64,000 nucleotides of DNA, taken from contig NZ_KB905381.1 in NCBI RefSeq assembly GCF_000379465.1, forward strand, positions 496,001-560,000. The letters are read 5' to 3'. The translations under genes were made by a program, and so were the position numbers. Shown here piece after piece: positions 53,676 to 62,306 of this stretch. Source of the DNA: Sciscionella marina DSM 45152 (GTDB lineage: Bacteria > Actinomycetota > Actinomycetes > Mycobacteriales > Pseudonocardiaceae). Every line of letters starts with the position of its first letter. The stretch's first letter is position 1. Below the pieces are notes generated by a model. The model was given only the letters and a program-made list of their open reading frames with translations, did no database searches and was not told where the DNA came from.

Positions 53676-54155
53676 TTATCCCAGCACGATCGCCGAGGCG
53701 ACGGCCGCGATGCCCTCGCCCCGTCCGGTCAGCCCGAGCCCATCGGTCGTCGTCCCAGTCACTGAGACCGGGGCGCCGAGCGCGGTGCCGAGCGCCTCCT
53801 GTGCCTCCGCGCGCCTGGTGCCGATCCTCGGGTGGTTGCCGATCACCTGCACCGTGGCATTGCCGATCCGAAACCCTTGTGCGCGAACGTGTCCGGCCGC
53901 TTCGGTGAGAAATTCGACGCCACGCGCACCGTGCCTGCGCGGGTCATCGGTGCCGAACAGGCCGCCGATATCGCCGAGTCCGGACGCGGACAGTACCGCG
54001 TCCACGATCGCGTGCGCGGCGACATCCCCGTCCGAATGGCCCGCGCACCCGTGCTCACCCGGCCAGAACAGCCCGGCGATCCAGCATTCCCTGCCCTGCT
54101 CCACGCGGTGCACATCGGTGCCGATTCCGGTGCGCGGCAACAATTCCTCAGGCAT
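53676..54155 (-). CDS. ispF: 2-C-methyl-D-erythritol 2,4-cyclodiphosphate synthase
   Basis: A 159-residue enzyme of the MEP isoprenoid pathway. [10 protein letters not shown] supplies the metal-binding Asp-x-His, [14 protein letters not shown] the second site, and [15 protein letters not shown] the C-terminal signature. ATG 54155 overlaps the ispD stop by 8 bp; a TTG at 54164 is a less likely start. Confidence 0.95.
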   Translation of the reverse strand: MPEELLPRTGIGTDVHRVEQGRECWIAGLFWPGEHGCAGHSDGDVAAHAIVDAVLSASGLGDIGGLFGTDDPRRHGARGVEFLTEAAGHVRAQGFRIGNATVQVIGNHPRIGTRRAEAQEALGTALGAPVSVTGTTTDGLGLTGRGEGIAAVASAIVLG

Positions 54156-54825
54156 CGGGCGCAATCCTTCTGGCGAGCACGGATTCCGCGATCGCGAGGT
54201 CGAACGGGGTGGTGATCTTCAACGCGTGTGGATGGCCCGGAACGGTGTGCACGGTGACCCCCATGCGCTCCACCAGGCCCGCGTCGTCGGTGAGCGCCCC
54301 GCCGTCGTGCTCGTAGGCCGCACGCAATATCTCGGCGGCGAAACCCTGCGGGGTCTGCACCGCGCGCAGTGCCGATCGGTCCACGGTCGCACTGACCCGG
54401 CCGTCCTGTTCGACCCGTTTCACCGTATCGGTGACCGGTAGGACGGGGATGACGGCGCGGGCTCCGGCGCGCAGCCGGTCCACGACCGCGGTGATGACCG
54501 GAGCGGGGGTGAAGGCGCGGGCGGCGTCGTGCACGAGTACCCGTTCCGCGTCACCGGCCGCTTCCAGGGCGAGCCGGACCGAATCGGTACGGTCCGCGCC
54601 GCCCCGGAGTACCTGGACCCGGGAACCGCCGACGAGTTCGGTCATCGCGCGTAGATGATCCGGTGGGGCCGCGACGATGACCCGGTCGATCCGACCCGAA
54701 GCGAGTAACCCGCGCACCGCCCTGGACAACATCGGTACCCGGGCGACGGGCACCAGCGCCTTGGGCATCCCGGCGCCGAGCCGTTCCCCCCGGCCGGCCG
54801 CCGGGACCAGCGCTACGGTGCTCAC
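54148..54825 (-). CDS. ispD: 2-C-methyl-D-erythritol 4-phosphate cytidylyltransferase
   Basis: A 225-residue cytidylyltransferase of the MEP pathway. [17 protein letters not shown] is the CTP-binding loop with the key lysine, and [10 protein letters not shown] the second signature. It starts 4 bp inside the carD stop (ATGA), giving a carD-ispD-ispF operon. Confidence 0.95.
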   Translation of the reverse strand: MSTVALVPAAGRGERLGAGMPKALVPVARVPMLSRAVRGLLASGRIDRVIVAAPPDHLRAMTELVGGSRVQVLRGGADRTDSVRLALEAAGDAERVLVHDAARAFTPAPVITAVVDRLRAGARAVIPVLPVTDTVKRVEQDGRVSATVDRSALRAVQTPQGFAAEILRAAYEHDGGALTDDAGLVERMGVTVHTVPGHPHALKITTPFDLAIAESVLARRIAPDA

Positions 54826-55310
54826 ACCGCCGTCGCGAGCACCTCGTCGAGCAGGACCTCGGCCTTGCCCTCGTCCGTGCCCTCGGCGAGCGCGAGCTCT
54901 CCGACGAGGATCTGCCGTGCCTTCGCGAGCATGCGCTTCTCACCTGCGGAAAGGCCGCGGTTCTGCTCGCGCCGCCACAGGTCGCGGACGACCTCGGCGA
55001 TCTTGTTGACATCTCCGGAGGCGAGCTTTTCCCCGTTGCCCTTGAACCGCCGTGACCAGTTCGTCGGTTCCTCCGAATGCGGCGCGCGAAGCACCTCGAA
55101 AACGTGGTTGAGGCCGTCCTGCCCAACGACGTCCCGGACGCCGACCACCTCGGCATTGTCTGCTGGAACGCGTACGGTGAGATCTCCTTGGGCGACCTTG
55201 AGCACCAGGTACTGCTTCTCTTCGCCCTTGATGACTCTAGTCTCAATTGCTTCGATGAGCGCGGCACCGTGATGCGGGTAGACGACAGTCTCTCCGACCT
55301 TGAAAACCAT
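54822..55310 (-). CDS. carD: CarD family transcription factor
   Basis: A 162-residue CarD protein that binds RNA polymerase beta and stabilises open promoter complexes, especially at rRNA promoters. The N-terminal Tudor-like RNAP-interaction domain ([20 protein letters not shown]) and the helical DNA-binding domain ([23 protein letters not shown]) match the mycobacterial protein closely. AGAGGA precedes the ATG. Essential in mycobacteria. Confidence 0.96.
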   Translation of the reverse strand: MVFKVGETVVYPHHGAALIEAIETRVIKGEEKQYLVLKVAQGDLTVRVPADNAEVVGVRDVVGQDGLNHVFEVLRAPHSEEPTNWSRRFKGNGEKLASGDVNKIAEVVRDLWRREQNRGLSAGEKRMLAKARQILVGELALAEGTDEGKAEVLLDEVLATAV

Positions 55311-55337
55311 GTGTCCTCTGCCCCTTTCGCTGTTTCC

Positions 55338-55366
55338 ATATTAACACGCTTCTCAGGCGACCGGAA
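55338..55366 (-). promoter_or_regulatory. Candidate carD promoter
   Basis: On the minus strand TAATAT (55343-55338) is a good -10 and TTCCGG (55366-55361) a weak -35 at 17 bp spacing, about 30 bp before the carD start. A strong -10 with a poor -35 is common for actinobacterial promoters. Confidence 0.45.
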
Positions 55367-55607
55367 CTGGGTCCGGCTTCGTCCTTGCAGGTCAAGGGGT
55401 TGACAAATCGCGGATTCGTGTGCTTGACAGGGGCCTCGCCGGTGGATCGAGGTCCACTGTGGACACCGCGGAGCGGGCCAGGAGGTGCCCGTGCGCGCGC
55501 GCCGGAACGAGCCGGTTACCCTTGCGGCGTCGGTGGTTCCGGGTGACCGGGACCAGAGCGACGGATCAGGAAGGCTGCTGCCAGGAATGAGTGGGGTCTC
55601 AGTGGGT

Positions 55608-56207
55608 ATGCGCTCGGTGGGCAAGGCGCGGATGACGGTGGCCGTCGCCGCGGTCGGCATCGGACTCGTGCTCGGTGGTTGTGGTTCGGGTCAGATCACC
55701 CAGACCGACACTCAAGCCGCCGCGGTGAACGGGGCGATGGACGAGATCGGCACGGTGGCGATCCGGGACGCGCAGCTGGCCTACCCCGGCGGTGGCAACC
55801 AGGCCGCCTACAAGCAGGGCTCCGATGCCCGGCTGGTGCTGACCATCGTGAACAACGCAGGTCAGGACGACAAGCTGGTGAACGTCTCGAGTCCGCTGTT
55901 CAGCGGCTCACGGATCGACGGCAGCAAGGAACTGCCCGCGCGGACCGCGCTGCGCTCCGGCGTGGACCCGGACGGCCAGAAGACCCCGGCCTCGAGTGCC
56001 TCGAACGCACCGAGTGCGAGCAACGCACCGAGTGCGGCGAACACGCCCGCGCAGCCGGGTGAGGTCAGCATCGACCTGACCGGTTTGACCAAGCCCGCGC
56101 TGCGGCCAGGGGTCACGGTCCCGGTGCGGTTCCAGTTCGCGAAGGCGGGCAGCGGGACGGTGCAGGTGCCGATCGGCGCGCCCTACGACAACCAGGCGAA
56201 CGGCTGA
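55608..56207 (+). CDS. lpqE: LpqE-like lipoprotein
   Basis: A lipoprotein of about 199 residues with lipobox LGGC following MRSVGKARMTVAVAAVGIGL. The mature domain has the pattern of LpqE/PCuAC-like proteins (GTVAIRDAQLAYPGGG, LVLTIVNNA, PVRFQF) with an inserted Ala/Ser/Asn-Pro repeat near 130-145. It holds the same place between carD and radA as M. tuberculosis Rv3584. The start is uncertain: ATG 55608 is chosen, 55587 is possible. Copper binding is not supported, since the His/Met pattern is missing. Confidence 0.8.
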   Translation: MRSVGKARMTVAVAAVGIGLVLGGCGSGQITQTDTQAAAVNGAMDEIGTVAIRDAQLAYPGGGNQAAYKQGSDARLVLTIVNNAGQDDKLVNVSSPLFSGSRIDGSKELPARTALRSGVDPDGQKTPASSASNAPSASNAPSAANTPAQPGEVSIDLTGLTKPALRPGVTVPVRFQFAKAGSGTVQVPIGAPYDNQANG

Positions 56208-56278
56208 GCCGAGCCGAGACCGGTTCCCGGCACGGATGTGGCCGGGGAATTGTCGGTACCGGGCGATACGGTCCCGAT

Positions 56279-57664
56279 GTGGCGAAGAACGGCAAGGTAG
56301 CGCGCGCGGCATACCGGTGCGCCGAGTGCGGCATGGAAGTCCCGAAATGGGTCGGCCGCTGCCCGGAATGTCAGGCTTGGGGCACGATCGAGGAGCGCGG
56401 TGTCGCCGCCCCGGTCACCAAGATCTCCGCGGGTGCCCCGAGTTCACCCGCGCGGTCGATCACCGCGATCGCCGCGAGCGAGACCGCGGTGACCAAGACC
56501 GGGATCGAGGAACTCGACCGGGTGCTCGGTGGCGGGATCGTGCCCGGAGCTGTCGTGCTGCTCGCCGGGGAGCCGGGGGTCGGCAAGTCCACCCTGCTGC
56601 TCGAAGTGGTGCACCAGTGGGCGCGGGGCAACGGCACCGCCCTCTACGTGACCGGGGAGGAATCGGCCGGCCAGGTCCGGTTGCGCGCCGAACGCACCGG
56701 GGCGCTGCACGATCGGATGTATCTGGCCGCCGAGAGCGAACTGTCCGCGGTGCTCGGGCACGTGGACACGGTCGCGCCCTCGCTGCTGATCCTCGACTCG
56801 GTGCAGACCGTGGCCTCCGCGGAGGTGGACGGGGTGCCCGGCGGGGTGACCCAGGTGCGCGCGGTGACCGCGGCCCTCGTCGCGCTCGCCAAGGAACGCG
56901 GGCTGCCCGTGGTGCTCGTCGGCCACGTCACCAAGGAGGGCTCGATCGCCGGGCCGCGGGTGCTGGAGCACCTGGTGGACGCGGTCCTGCAGTTCGAGGG
57001 GGATCGGCATTCCACGCTGCGGCTGCTGCGCGGGGTGAAGAACCGGTTCGGCGCGGCCGACGAGGTGGGGTGTTTCGAACTGGTCGCCGGGGGCATCGAC
57101 GGCGTCGCGGACCCCTCCGGGCTGTTCGTCTCCCGGCACACGGAGGCGGCCCCCGGTACGGCGGTAACCGTTGTGGTGGAAGGAAAGCGGCCGATGCTCG
57201 CCGAGGTGCAGGCGCTCGTCGCGCCGAGCACGCTGGCCAATCCGCGGCGCGCGTGCAGCGGCCTGGATTCCGCGCGGGTGGCCATGGTGCTCGCGGTGAC
57301 CGAGAAGCGGTGCGGTGTGCAGCTTGGGAGCTCGGATGTGTACACCGCGACGGTCGGCGGGATGAAGGTGCGCGAACCGGCGGCGGATCTGGCCGTGGCA
57401 CTCGCGATCGCAAGCGCGGCAAAGGATATCGAGCTGCCCGCCGATCTCGTCGCGCTCGGCGAGGTCGGCCTCGTCGGTGAGGTGCGCCGGGTTCCGGACA
57501 TCTCCCGGCGGCTCGCCGAGGCCGTCCGGCTCGGTTTCACGAAGGCACTCGTGCCGCCGGACTGCGGGGACATTCCGGCGGGCATCAAGGCGCTGCCGGT
57601 CTCCTCGATGGGCGAGGTGATGGGCGTGGTGCAGAATGGCAGGGCACCGGCGAAGCGGAAGTGA
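56279..57664 (+). CDS. radA: DNA repair protein RadA
   Basis: A 461-residue RecA-like helicase that processes branched recombination intermediates. A four-cysteine zinc finger (YRCAECG to RCPECQ) leads, then Walker A GEPGVGKST, the RadA-specific KNRFG motif and a C-terminal Lon-like domain (GGMKVREPAADLAVALAIAS). GTG 56279 gives the conserved start. In most relatives disA follows directly; here it is a Uma2 gene. Confidence 0.95.
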   Translation: MAKNGKVARAAYRCAECGMEVPKWVGRCPECQAWGTIEERGVAAPVTKISAGAPSSPARSITAIAASETAVTKTGIEELDRVLGGGIVPGAVVLLAGEPGVGKSTLLLEVVHQWARGNGTALYVTGEESAGQVRLRAERTGALHDRMYLAAESELSAVLGHVDTVAPSLLILDSVQTVASAEVDGVPGGVTQVRAVTAALVALAKERGLPVVLVGHVTKEGSIAGPRVLEHLVDAVLQFEGDRHSTLRLLRGVKNRFGAADEVGCFELVAGGIDGVADPSGLFVSRHTEAAPGTAVTVVVEGKRPMLAEVQALVAPSTLANPRRACSGLDSARVAMVLAVTEKRCGVQLGSSDVYTATVGGMKVREPAADLAVALAIASAAKDIELPADLVALGEVGLVGEVRRVPDISRRLAEAVRLGFTKALVPPDCGDIPAGIKALPVSSMGEVMGVVQNGRAPAKRK

Positions 57665-57670
57665 TGCGTG

Positions 57671-58240
57671 ATGACGGAGATGCTGCCCTTCGGCCGCCTG
57701 CTGGGCTTGGCCGAGTGGGATGCCTTACCCGAGGATGACCAGCATCGGCGCCTCGAGGTGAGCGAGGGGGTACTGATGATGACACCGAGGCCGATGCCGG
57801 TTCATCAACGTGTGGTGAATCGGCTCGCCGTGCTACTTGACGAACACCTGCCGCGCGACTGGTCCGCGTTCGGCGAGGTGGATGTGCTGGTGACGGATGA
57901 GCCGTTGACGATCCGGGTTCCCGATGTCGCGGTGACCTCGACCGAGAGCGCCAGCGCAAATCCGGCGCGATTCCGTGCCTACGATGTACTTCTGGTGGTC
58001 GAGGTCCTTTCCGAGGGGACCCGAAGGGTCGATCGGGTGACCAAATTCAGCGAATACGCCGAGGTGGGGATTCCGCATTACTGGATCGTGGAGCCATGGG
58101 GGAAGACGGCCCTGTCCGCGTACAGGCTTGGTCCAGGAGGATACGAGCTCGTGAGTGAGTACACCGGCGATTCGGCGATCCGCATCGACGGCATCGCCAC
58201 GATCCCGGTCGATCTCGACGCGCTCGCTGAACGCAAGTGA
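57671..58240 (+). CDS. Uma2 family (DUF820) putative endonuclease
   Basis: A 189-residue Uma2/DUF820 protein with the restriction-endonuclease-like fold. Candidate catalytic residues are D in RVPDVAV, E in LLVVEVLS and the lysine of DRVTKFSEYAEVGIPHYWIV, the usual PD-(D/E)XK-like set. These genes multiply in cyanobacteria and actinobacteria and their role is unsettled. It starts 6 bp after radA (ATG 57671 or GTG 57668), so co-transcription is likely. Confidence 0.85.
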   Translation: MTEMLPFGRLLGLAEWDALPEDDQHRRLEVSEGVLMMTPRPMPVHQRVVNRLAVLLDEHLPRDWSAFGEVDVLVTDEPLTIRVPDVAVTSTESASANPARFRAYDVLLVVEVLSEGTRRVDRVTKFSEYAEVGIPHYWIVEPWGKTALSAYRLGPGGYELVSEYTGDSAIRIDGIATIPVDLDALAERK

Positions 58241-58241
58241 A

Positions 58242-58275
58242 CCCGGTGGGTGAGCGGGACGGCTCACCCACCGGG
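58242..58275. terminator. Bidirectional hairpin between Uma2 and OtsB-GH15 genes
   Basis: A perfect 14-bp stem (CCCGGTGGGTGAGC at 58242-58255 with its complement at 58262-58275) and a 6-nt loop fill the gap between the convergent stop codons. Confidence 0.82.
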
Positions 58276-58282
58276 GCATGGC

Positions 58283-60820
58283 TCAGTCGCGCGCGGCGTC
58301 CAGCAGCTGGGTACAGCGGATCAGCCCGATGTGCGAGTACGCCTGCGGGTGGTTCCCGAGGGAGCGCTCCGCGATCGGGTCGTACTCCTCGGGAAGCAGA
58401 CCGGTCGGACCGGCGCAGTCCACGATCTGCTCGAACAGCTCCTCGGCCTCCGTGTGCCTGCCGGTGAGCAGGTAGGACTCCACCATCCACGCGGCGCACA
58501 GGTGGAATCCGCCCTCGTCGCCGGGCAGCCCGTCATCGCGGCGATACCGGTAGACCGTGGAGCCGGAACGCAGCTCGGCCTCGGTGGCGGTGACGGTGGA
58601 GGCGAACCGCTCGTCCTTCGGGTCGATCAGCCCGGTGAGCCCGACGAACAGGGTCGCCGCGTCCAGGTCGATACCGTCGTAGGCGGTGGTGAAGGCGTCC
58701 TTCTCCGCGTTCCAGCCGTTCTCGATGACATCGAGGGCGATCTCGGCGCGCAGATCCACCCAGGACGGGTCCACCTCGCGGTCGTAGCGCTCGGCGAGTT
58801 TCAGCGCCCTGTCGATGGTCACCCAGCACATCACCTTGGAGTAGACGTGGTGCCGTGGGCGCGCCCGCTCCTCCCAGATGCCGTGATCGGGCTCGTCCCA
58901 GCGGGTCGCGACGGCCTCGGTCATGGCGTGCACCATCTGCCAGTCGTCATCGGTGAGCTTGCCGCGTACCTCGGAGAGCGCGGTGACCAGTTCCACCACC
59001 GGACCGAACACGTCGAGCTGGACCTGCTGGTTGGCGAGGTTGCCGACCCGGACCGGGCGGGAACCGGCGTACCCGGGAAGCGTGTCGATGACCGCCTCGG
59101 CGCCCAGGGTGCTCCCGTTGAGCGCGTAGAGCGGGTGCAGCCGTTCCGGTCCGGGCACCGTGGCCAGTACTCCGTGCAGCCAGGACAGGAACCGCTCGGC
59201 CTCTTCGGTCGAACCGAGGGAGACCAGCGCGCTCGCGGTCATCGAGCCGTCCCGGATCCAGCAGTAGCGGTAGTCCCAGTTGCGCACCCCGCCGATGTCC
59301 TCGGGGAGCGAACTCGTCGCGGCGGCCATGATGCCGCCGGTGTCGGCGACGCACAGCCCGCGCAGGGTCAGCGCGGAACGCGCGGCGAGGTCGGTTTCCA
59401 CCGATGGCAGGTTCAGCCCGGCGAGCCATTCGCTGTCGTAGGCGTTCGAACGGGCCCGCCGCTCGGCCTCGGGCAGCTCGTGCTCGCCGAGCTCGGTGGT
59501 GCCGCAGCGCAGCTCGAACACGATCGGCCGGTTCTCCCGCGGTTCGATGACCGCGCGGGCCGATTCGTGTGCCCCGTCCGAGGTGATCTCGAACCGGACC
59601 CCGGGCGCGCGCAGCACGATCGGGTCGGAGGTGCCGAGCACGGCCAGCCCTTCGGGGTGCTGTTCGAGCCGCACCGGTACCCCGCCGAACTCCGGCCGGG
59701 GGACGAACTCGACGACCGCCCTGGTGGATCCGCTGACCACCCGGATCAGGTCGGTGCGGTGCTGGCCGGTGTTGTGGTCGAGGTAGTCCGTGACGAGCAG
59801 CCGGGACCAGCGGGTCTCGGTGGTCATGGTGCCCGGCAGGTAGCGCTGGCCGAGCGGAAGTCCCTCGTGTTCCGGGCGCACCGTGAAGTGCCCGGCCGAG
59901 GATCCGCCGAGCAGATCGGCGAACACCGCGGGGGAGTCCGGGTCCGGGTGGCACATCCAGCAGACCCGCGCGTCCGGGGTGAGCAGCGCGATCGAGCGTT
60001 CGTTGGCGAGCATGGTGAGCCGTTCGATCGCGGGCGCGCGCCCACCGAACAGCCAGTTCTGTCGCTCCTCGAGGATGAACGCGAGGGTGGTGGACACGGC
60101 CGCGGTGTCCGGGAGCCGGTACTCGGCGCGGCTCTCGCCCTCACCGACCTTGATCCCGAGGTCCGGCCCGGAAAGGCGGGCGAAGGCCTTCTCATCGGTG
60201 ACGTCGTCGCCGATGAAGATCGCGGCGGTCGCGCCGATCCTGCGGCGCAGCACGTCGAGCGCGCGGCCCTTGTCGGTCTGCACCACGGCGAGCTCGATCA
60301 CCGCCTTGCCCTCGGTGACCTGCACGCCTCCCCAGGTGGCCTGGTCGGAGCGGACCGCGGTGAGCACCTGCTCGGCGACCTGTTCGCTCGCGCGCCGCAC
60401 GTGCACCGCGACGCTCGCGGGCTTCGTCTCCAGCTGCACGCCCGCATACCCGGCGGTGAGCTCGGTGAGCGAGCGGTGCAGGCGCGCGTGCAGTTCCCTG
60501 GCGTCGTCGTCGAGGGCGTGCACGAAACCGACGTCGAACTCCGAGCCGTGCGAGCCGACGAGGTGCACCTCGCTCGGCAGCCGGGAGAGCGTGGCCAGAT
60601 CGCGCAACGCCCGCCCGGAGATCACCGCGGTCGTCGTCTCGTGCAGATCGGCGAGCGCGCGCAGCGCGCCGACGGATTCGGATGAGGGCCGCGCGTGTTC
60701 GGGATTTTCCACGATCGGCGCGAGTGTGCCGTCGTAATCGCAGGCGATCAGCAAGCGCGGGGTCCGCGCGATGGTCATGATCGCGCTGCGCAATTCGGCA
60801 GGCAGTGTCTCAGCAGTCAT
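58283..60820 (-). CDS. otsB: Trehalose-6-phosphate phosphatase fused to GH15 glycoside hydrolase
   Basis: An 845-residue two-domain protein. Residues 1-250 are an OtsB-type HAD phosphatase with DYDGT (nucleophile D28, acid D30) and GDDVTDE (204-210). Residues about 260-845 are a GH15 glucoamylase/trehalase-like hydrolase with GVRNWDYRYCWIRDGS (511-526) and an (alpha/alpha)6 barrel. Mycobacterial GH15 homologues are trehalases, so trehalose formation and breakdown may sit on one chain. ATG 60820 is chosen. Domain linkage is clean with no frameshift. Confidence 0.9.
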   Translation of the reverse strand: MTAETLPAELRSAIMTIARTPRLLIACDYDGTLAPIVENPEHARPSSESVGALRALADLHETTTAVISGRALRDLATLSRLPSEVHLVGSHGSEFDVGFVHALDDDARELHARLHRSLTELTAGYAGVQLETKPASVAVHVRRASEQVAEQVLTAVRSDQATWGGVQVTEGKAVIELAVVQTDKGRALDVLRRRIGATAAIFIGDDVTDEKAFARLSGPDLGIKVGEGESRAEYRLPDTAAVSTTLAFILEERQNWLFGGRAPAIERLTMLANERSIALLTPDARVCWMCHPDPDSPAVFADLLGGSSAGHFTVRPEHEGLPLGQRYLPGTMTTETRWSRLLVTDYLDHNTGQHRTDLIRVVSGSTRAVVEFVPRPEFGGVPVRLEQHPEGLAVLGTSDPIVLRAPGVRFEITSDGAHESARAVIEPRENRPIVFELRCGTTELGEHELPEAERRARSNAYDSEWLAGLNLPSVETDLAARSALTLRGLCVADTGGIMAAATSSLPEDIGGVRNWDYRYCWIRDGSMTASALVSLGSTEEAERFLSWLHGVLATVPGPERLHPLYALNGSTLGAEAVIDTLPGYAGSRPVRVGNLANQQVQLDVFGPVVELVTALSEVRGKLTDDDWQMVHAMTEAVATRWDEPDHGIWEERARPRHHVYSKVMCWVTIDRALKLAERYDREVDPSWVDLRAEIALDVIENGWNAEKDAFTTAYDGIDLDAATLFVGLTGLIDPKDERFASTVTATEAELRSGSTVYRYRRDDGLPGDEGGFHLCAAWMVESYLLTGRHTEAEELFEQIVDCAGPTGLLPEEYDPIAERSLGNHPQAYSHIGLIRCTQLLDAARD

Positions 60821-61023
60821 TGATCTTCGGGGTCTGCGTCTCGGGGTAGGGGATGATTTCGGGGTTGGTGCGCCCAAGCGTAGGGCAGCCGGAGTACCCG
60901 GCCGCACTGGCCGCCGGTGTACCCGCGCGCCGGGGTACTCCGGGATAAGGAGTACCTTGTCCGAGTCCGTTTCGTCCTTGTCACGGAACGCTCTTCGTTC
61001 ACCCAGGAATCACAGGGGAGGAC

Positions 61024-62190
61024 ATGTCCACGCCCGACACGGCGCAGGCCGCATCGAGCGCGCGCCCGCGCGCCCGGATGTACAACGTCGACCTGTTGCG
61101 CGTACTGACCTTCACCTGCGTGGTCTTCGTGCACTCCTACGGGGCGATGAATCCGCCGGATGCCCCCGATATGGGCGCGGTCTCTCTGCTGATGCACTTC
61201 ACGCGGTACTCCTTCGTGTTCATCACCGCGTTCGTGCTCTTCCACGGCTACTACCGCAAGGACACCAAGGCGAGCACCTTCTATCGGCGCCGGTTCGGCG
61301 CGATCGTGCTGCCGTACGTCGTGTGGACGCTGATCTACACGGTGCTGACCTTCACCACCATCGAGACCCCGGAATCGGTGTGGGCCGGGCTGCAGACCAC
61401 GATCCTGAATCTGCTCCAGGGCACCGGCTGGTTCCACCTGTACTTCCTGCTCGTCTCCATGCAGATGTACCTGCTGTTCCCGGTGCTGCGCTGGCTGGTG
61501 CGGCGGACGGCAGGGCACCATGGCAAGCTGCTGCTCGCCGCCGGGGTCGTGCAGGTCGGCATCATGCTGCTGTTCAGCTACGTGCCCGCGCCCCCCGGAG
61601 TGCTCGGCACGCAGCTGTGGGCCATGCAGGCCTCGATCCTGCCGAGCTACGCGCTGTTCTGCATCCTGGGCGCCCTGTTCGCGGTGCACGCCGAGCGGAT
61701 CCGCGCCTTCCTCACCGCGCACTACTGGCTGTTCGGCGCGGCGTTCGCCATCGGCCTCGCCGGATCGCTGACCGTGTTCTTCCTCCGGGTGAACGAGGGG
61801 GTCACCCCGGACGTCGCGGCGAACCCGCTGCATCCGGATGTGCTGCCCTGGGCGCTCGGTTCGATCCTCGGCCTCTACGCCTTCTGCATCTGGTGGGCCG
61901 CCCGCCGCAAACCGGGCAGCCTGCTCGCCCGGATCGTGGACTGGGGCTCGATCCGCGCCTTCGGCGTCTACGCGGTGCATCCCTTCATGGTCAACCTGCA
62001 GTGGGCCCCGCTGCACGAACAATGGGCGAACTTCTTCGGAAACCGCATCCTGGGTGGCGCGGTCATGTTCCTGAGCACGCTGCTGCTCTCGGTGATCGCC
62101 GTGGAGCTGATGCTGCGCACCCCGTTCGCGAAGGCGCTGGTGGCCCGTTCGCCGTTGCGCAGGACCGCCTCGGCCGCGCGGCACGTCTGA
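61024..62190 (+). CDS. Acyltransferase 3 family membrane protein
   Basis: A 388-residue protein with about ten membrane helices of the acyltransferase 3 (OafA/NolL-like) family. The conserved histidine is in VVFVHSYG near residue 38 after NVDLLRVLTF; an aromatic-rich AVHPFMVNLQW lies near the end. It modifies exported sugars or lipids; the acceptor is unknown. AGGGGAGG precedes the ATG. It lies between the two trehalose genes on the opposite strand, so a trehalose-derived acceptor is conceivable. Confidence 0.85.
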   Translation: MSTPDTAQAASSARPRARMYNVDLLRVLTFTCVVFVHSYGAMNPPDAPDMGAVSLLMHFTRYSFVFITAFVLFHGYYRKDTKASTFYRRRFGAIVLPYVVWTLIYTVLTFTTIETPESVWAGLQTTILNLLQGTGWFHLYFLLVSMQMYLLFPVLRWLVRRTAGHHGKLLLAAGVVQVGIMLLFSYVPAPPGVLGTQLWAMQASILPSYALFCILGALFAVHAERIRAFLTAHYWLFGAAFAIGLAGSLTVFFLRVNEGVTPDVAANPLHPDVLPWALGSILGLYAFCIWWAARRKPGSLLARIVDWGSIRAFGVYAVHPFMVNLQWAPLHEQWANFFGNRILGGAVMFLSTLLLSVIAVELMLRTPFAKALVARSPLRRTASAARHV

Positions 62191-62302
62191 CAACTCCCGT
62201 TCCGCTGGCACGCGGCGAAGGCGCGCCATCACCCTGGCCGCCGAGCCCCGCAGGAGATCGCCACGCGGACTCCTGCTCGCGGCGGACGAGAGTTGTCCGA
62301 CG
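62187..62302. repeat. Dispersed palindromic element, copy 3
   Basis: An intergenic element whose ends are inverted repeats: GACAACTC (62189-62196) and GAGTTGTC (62290-62297), with further partial pairing inward. Its right end shares CGGACGAGAGTT with copy 1 at 17511-17708. It starts at the acyltransferase stop codon and ends just before the convergent otsA stop, so it may also serve as a terminator. Confidence 0.6.
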
Positions 62303-62306
62303 CCCG

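Noticed and set aside
55400-55429. Two TTGACA hexamers (55400-55405, 55424-55429) as lpqE promoters
   Set aside because: Neither has a believable -10 at 16-19 bp; left as unexplained.
58250-60685. 811-codon frame antisense to the OtsB-GH15 gene
   Set aside because: Same cause; the opposite strand has intact catalytic motifs.
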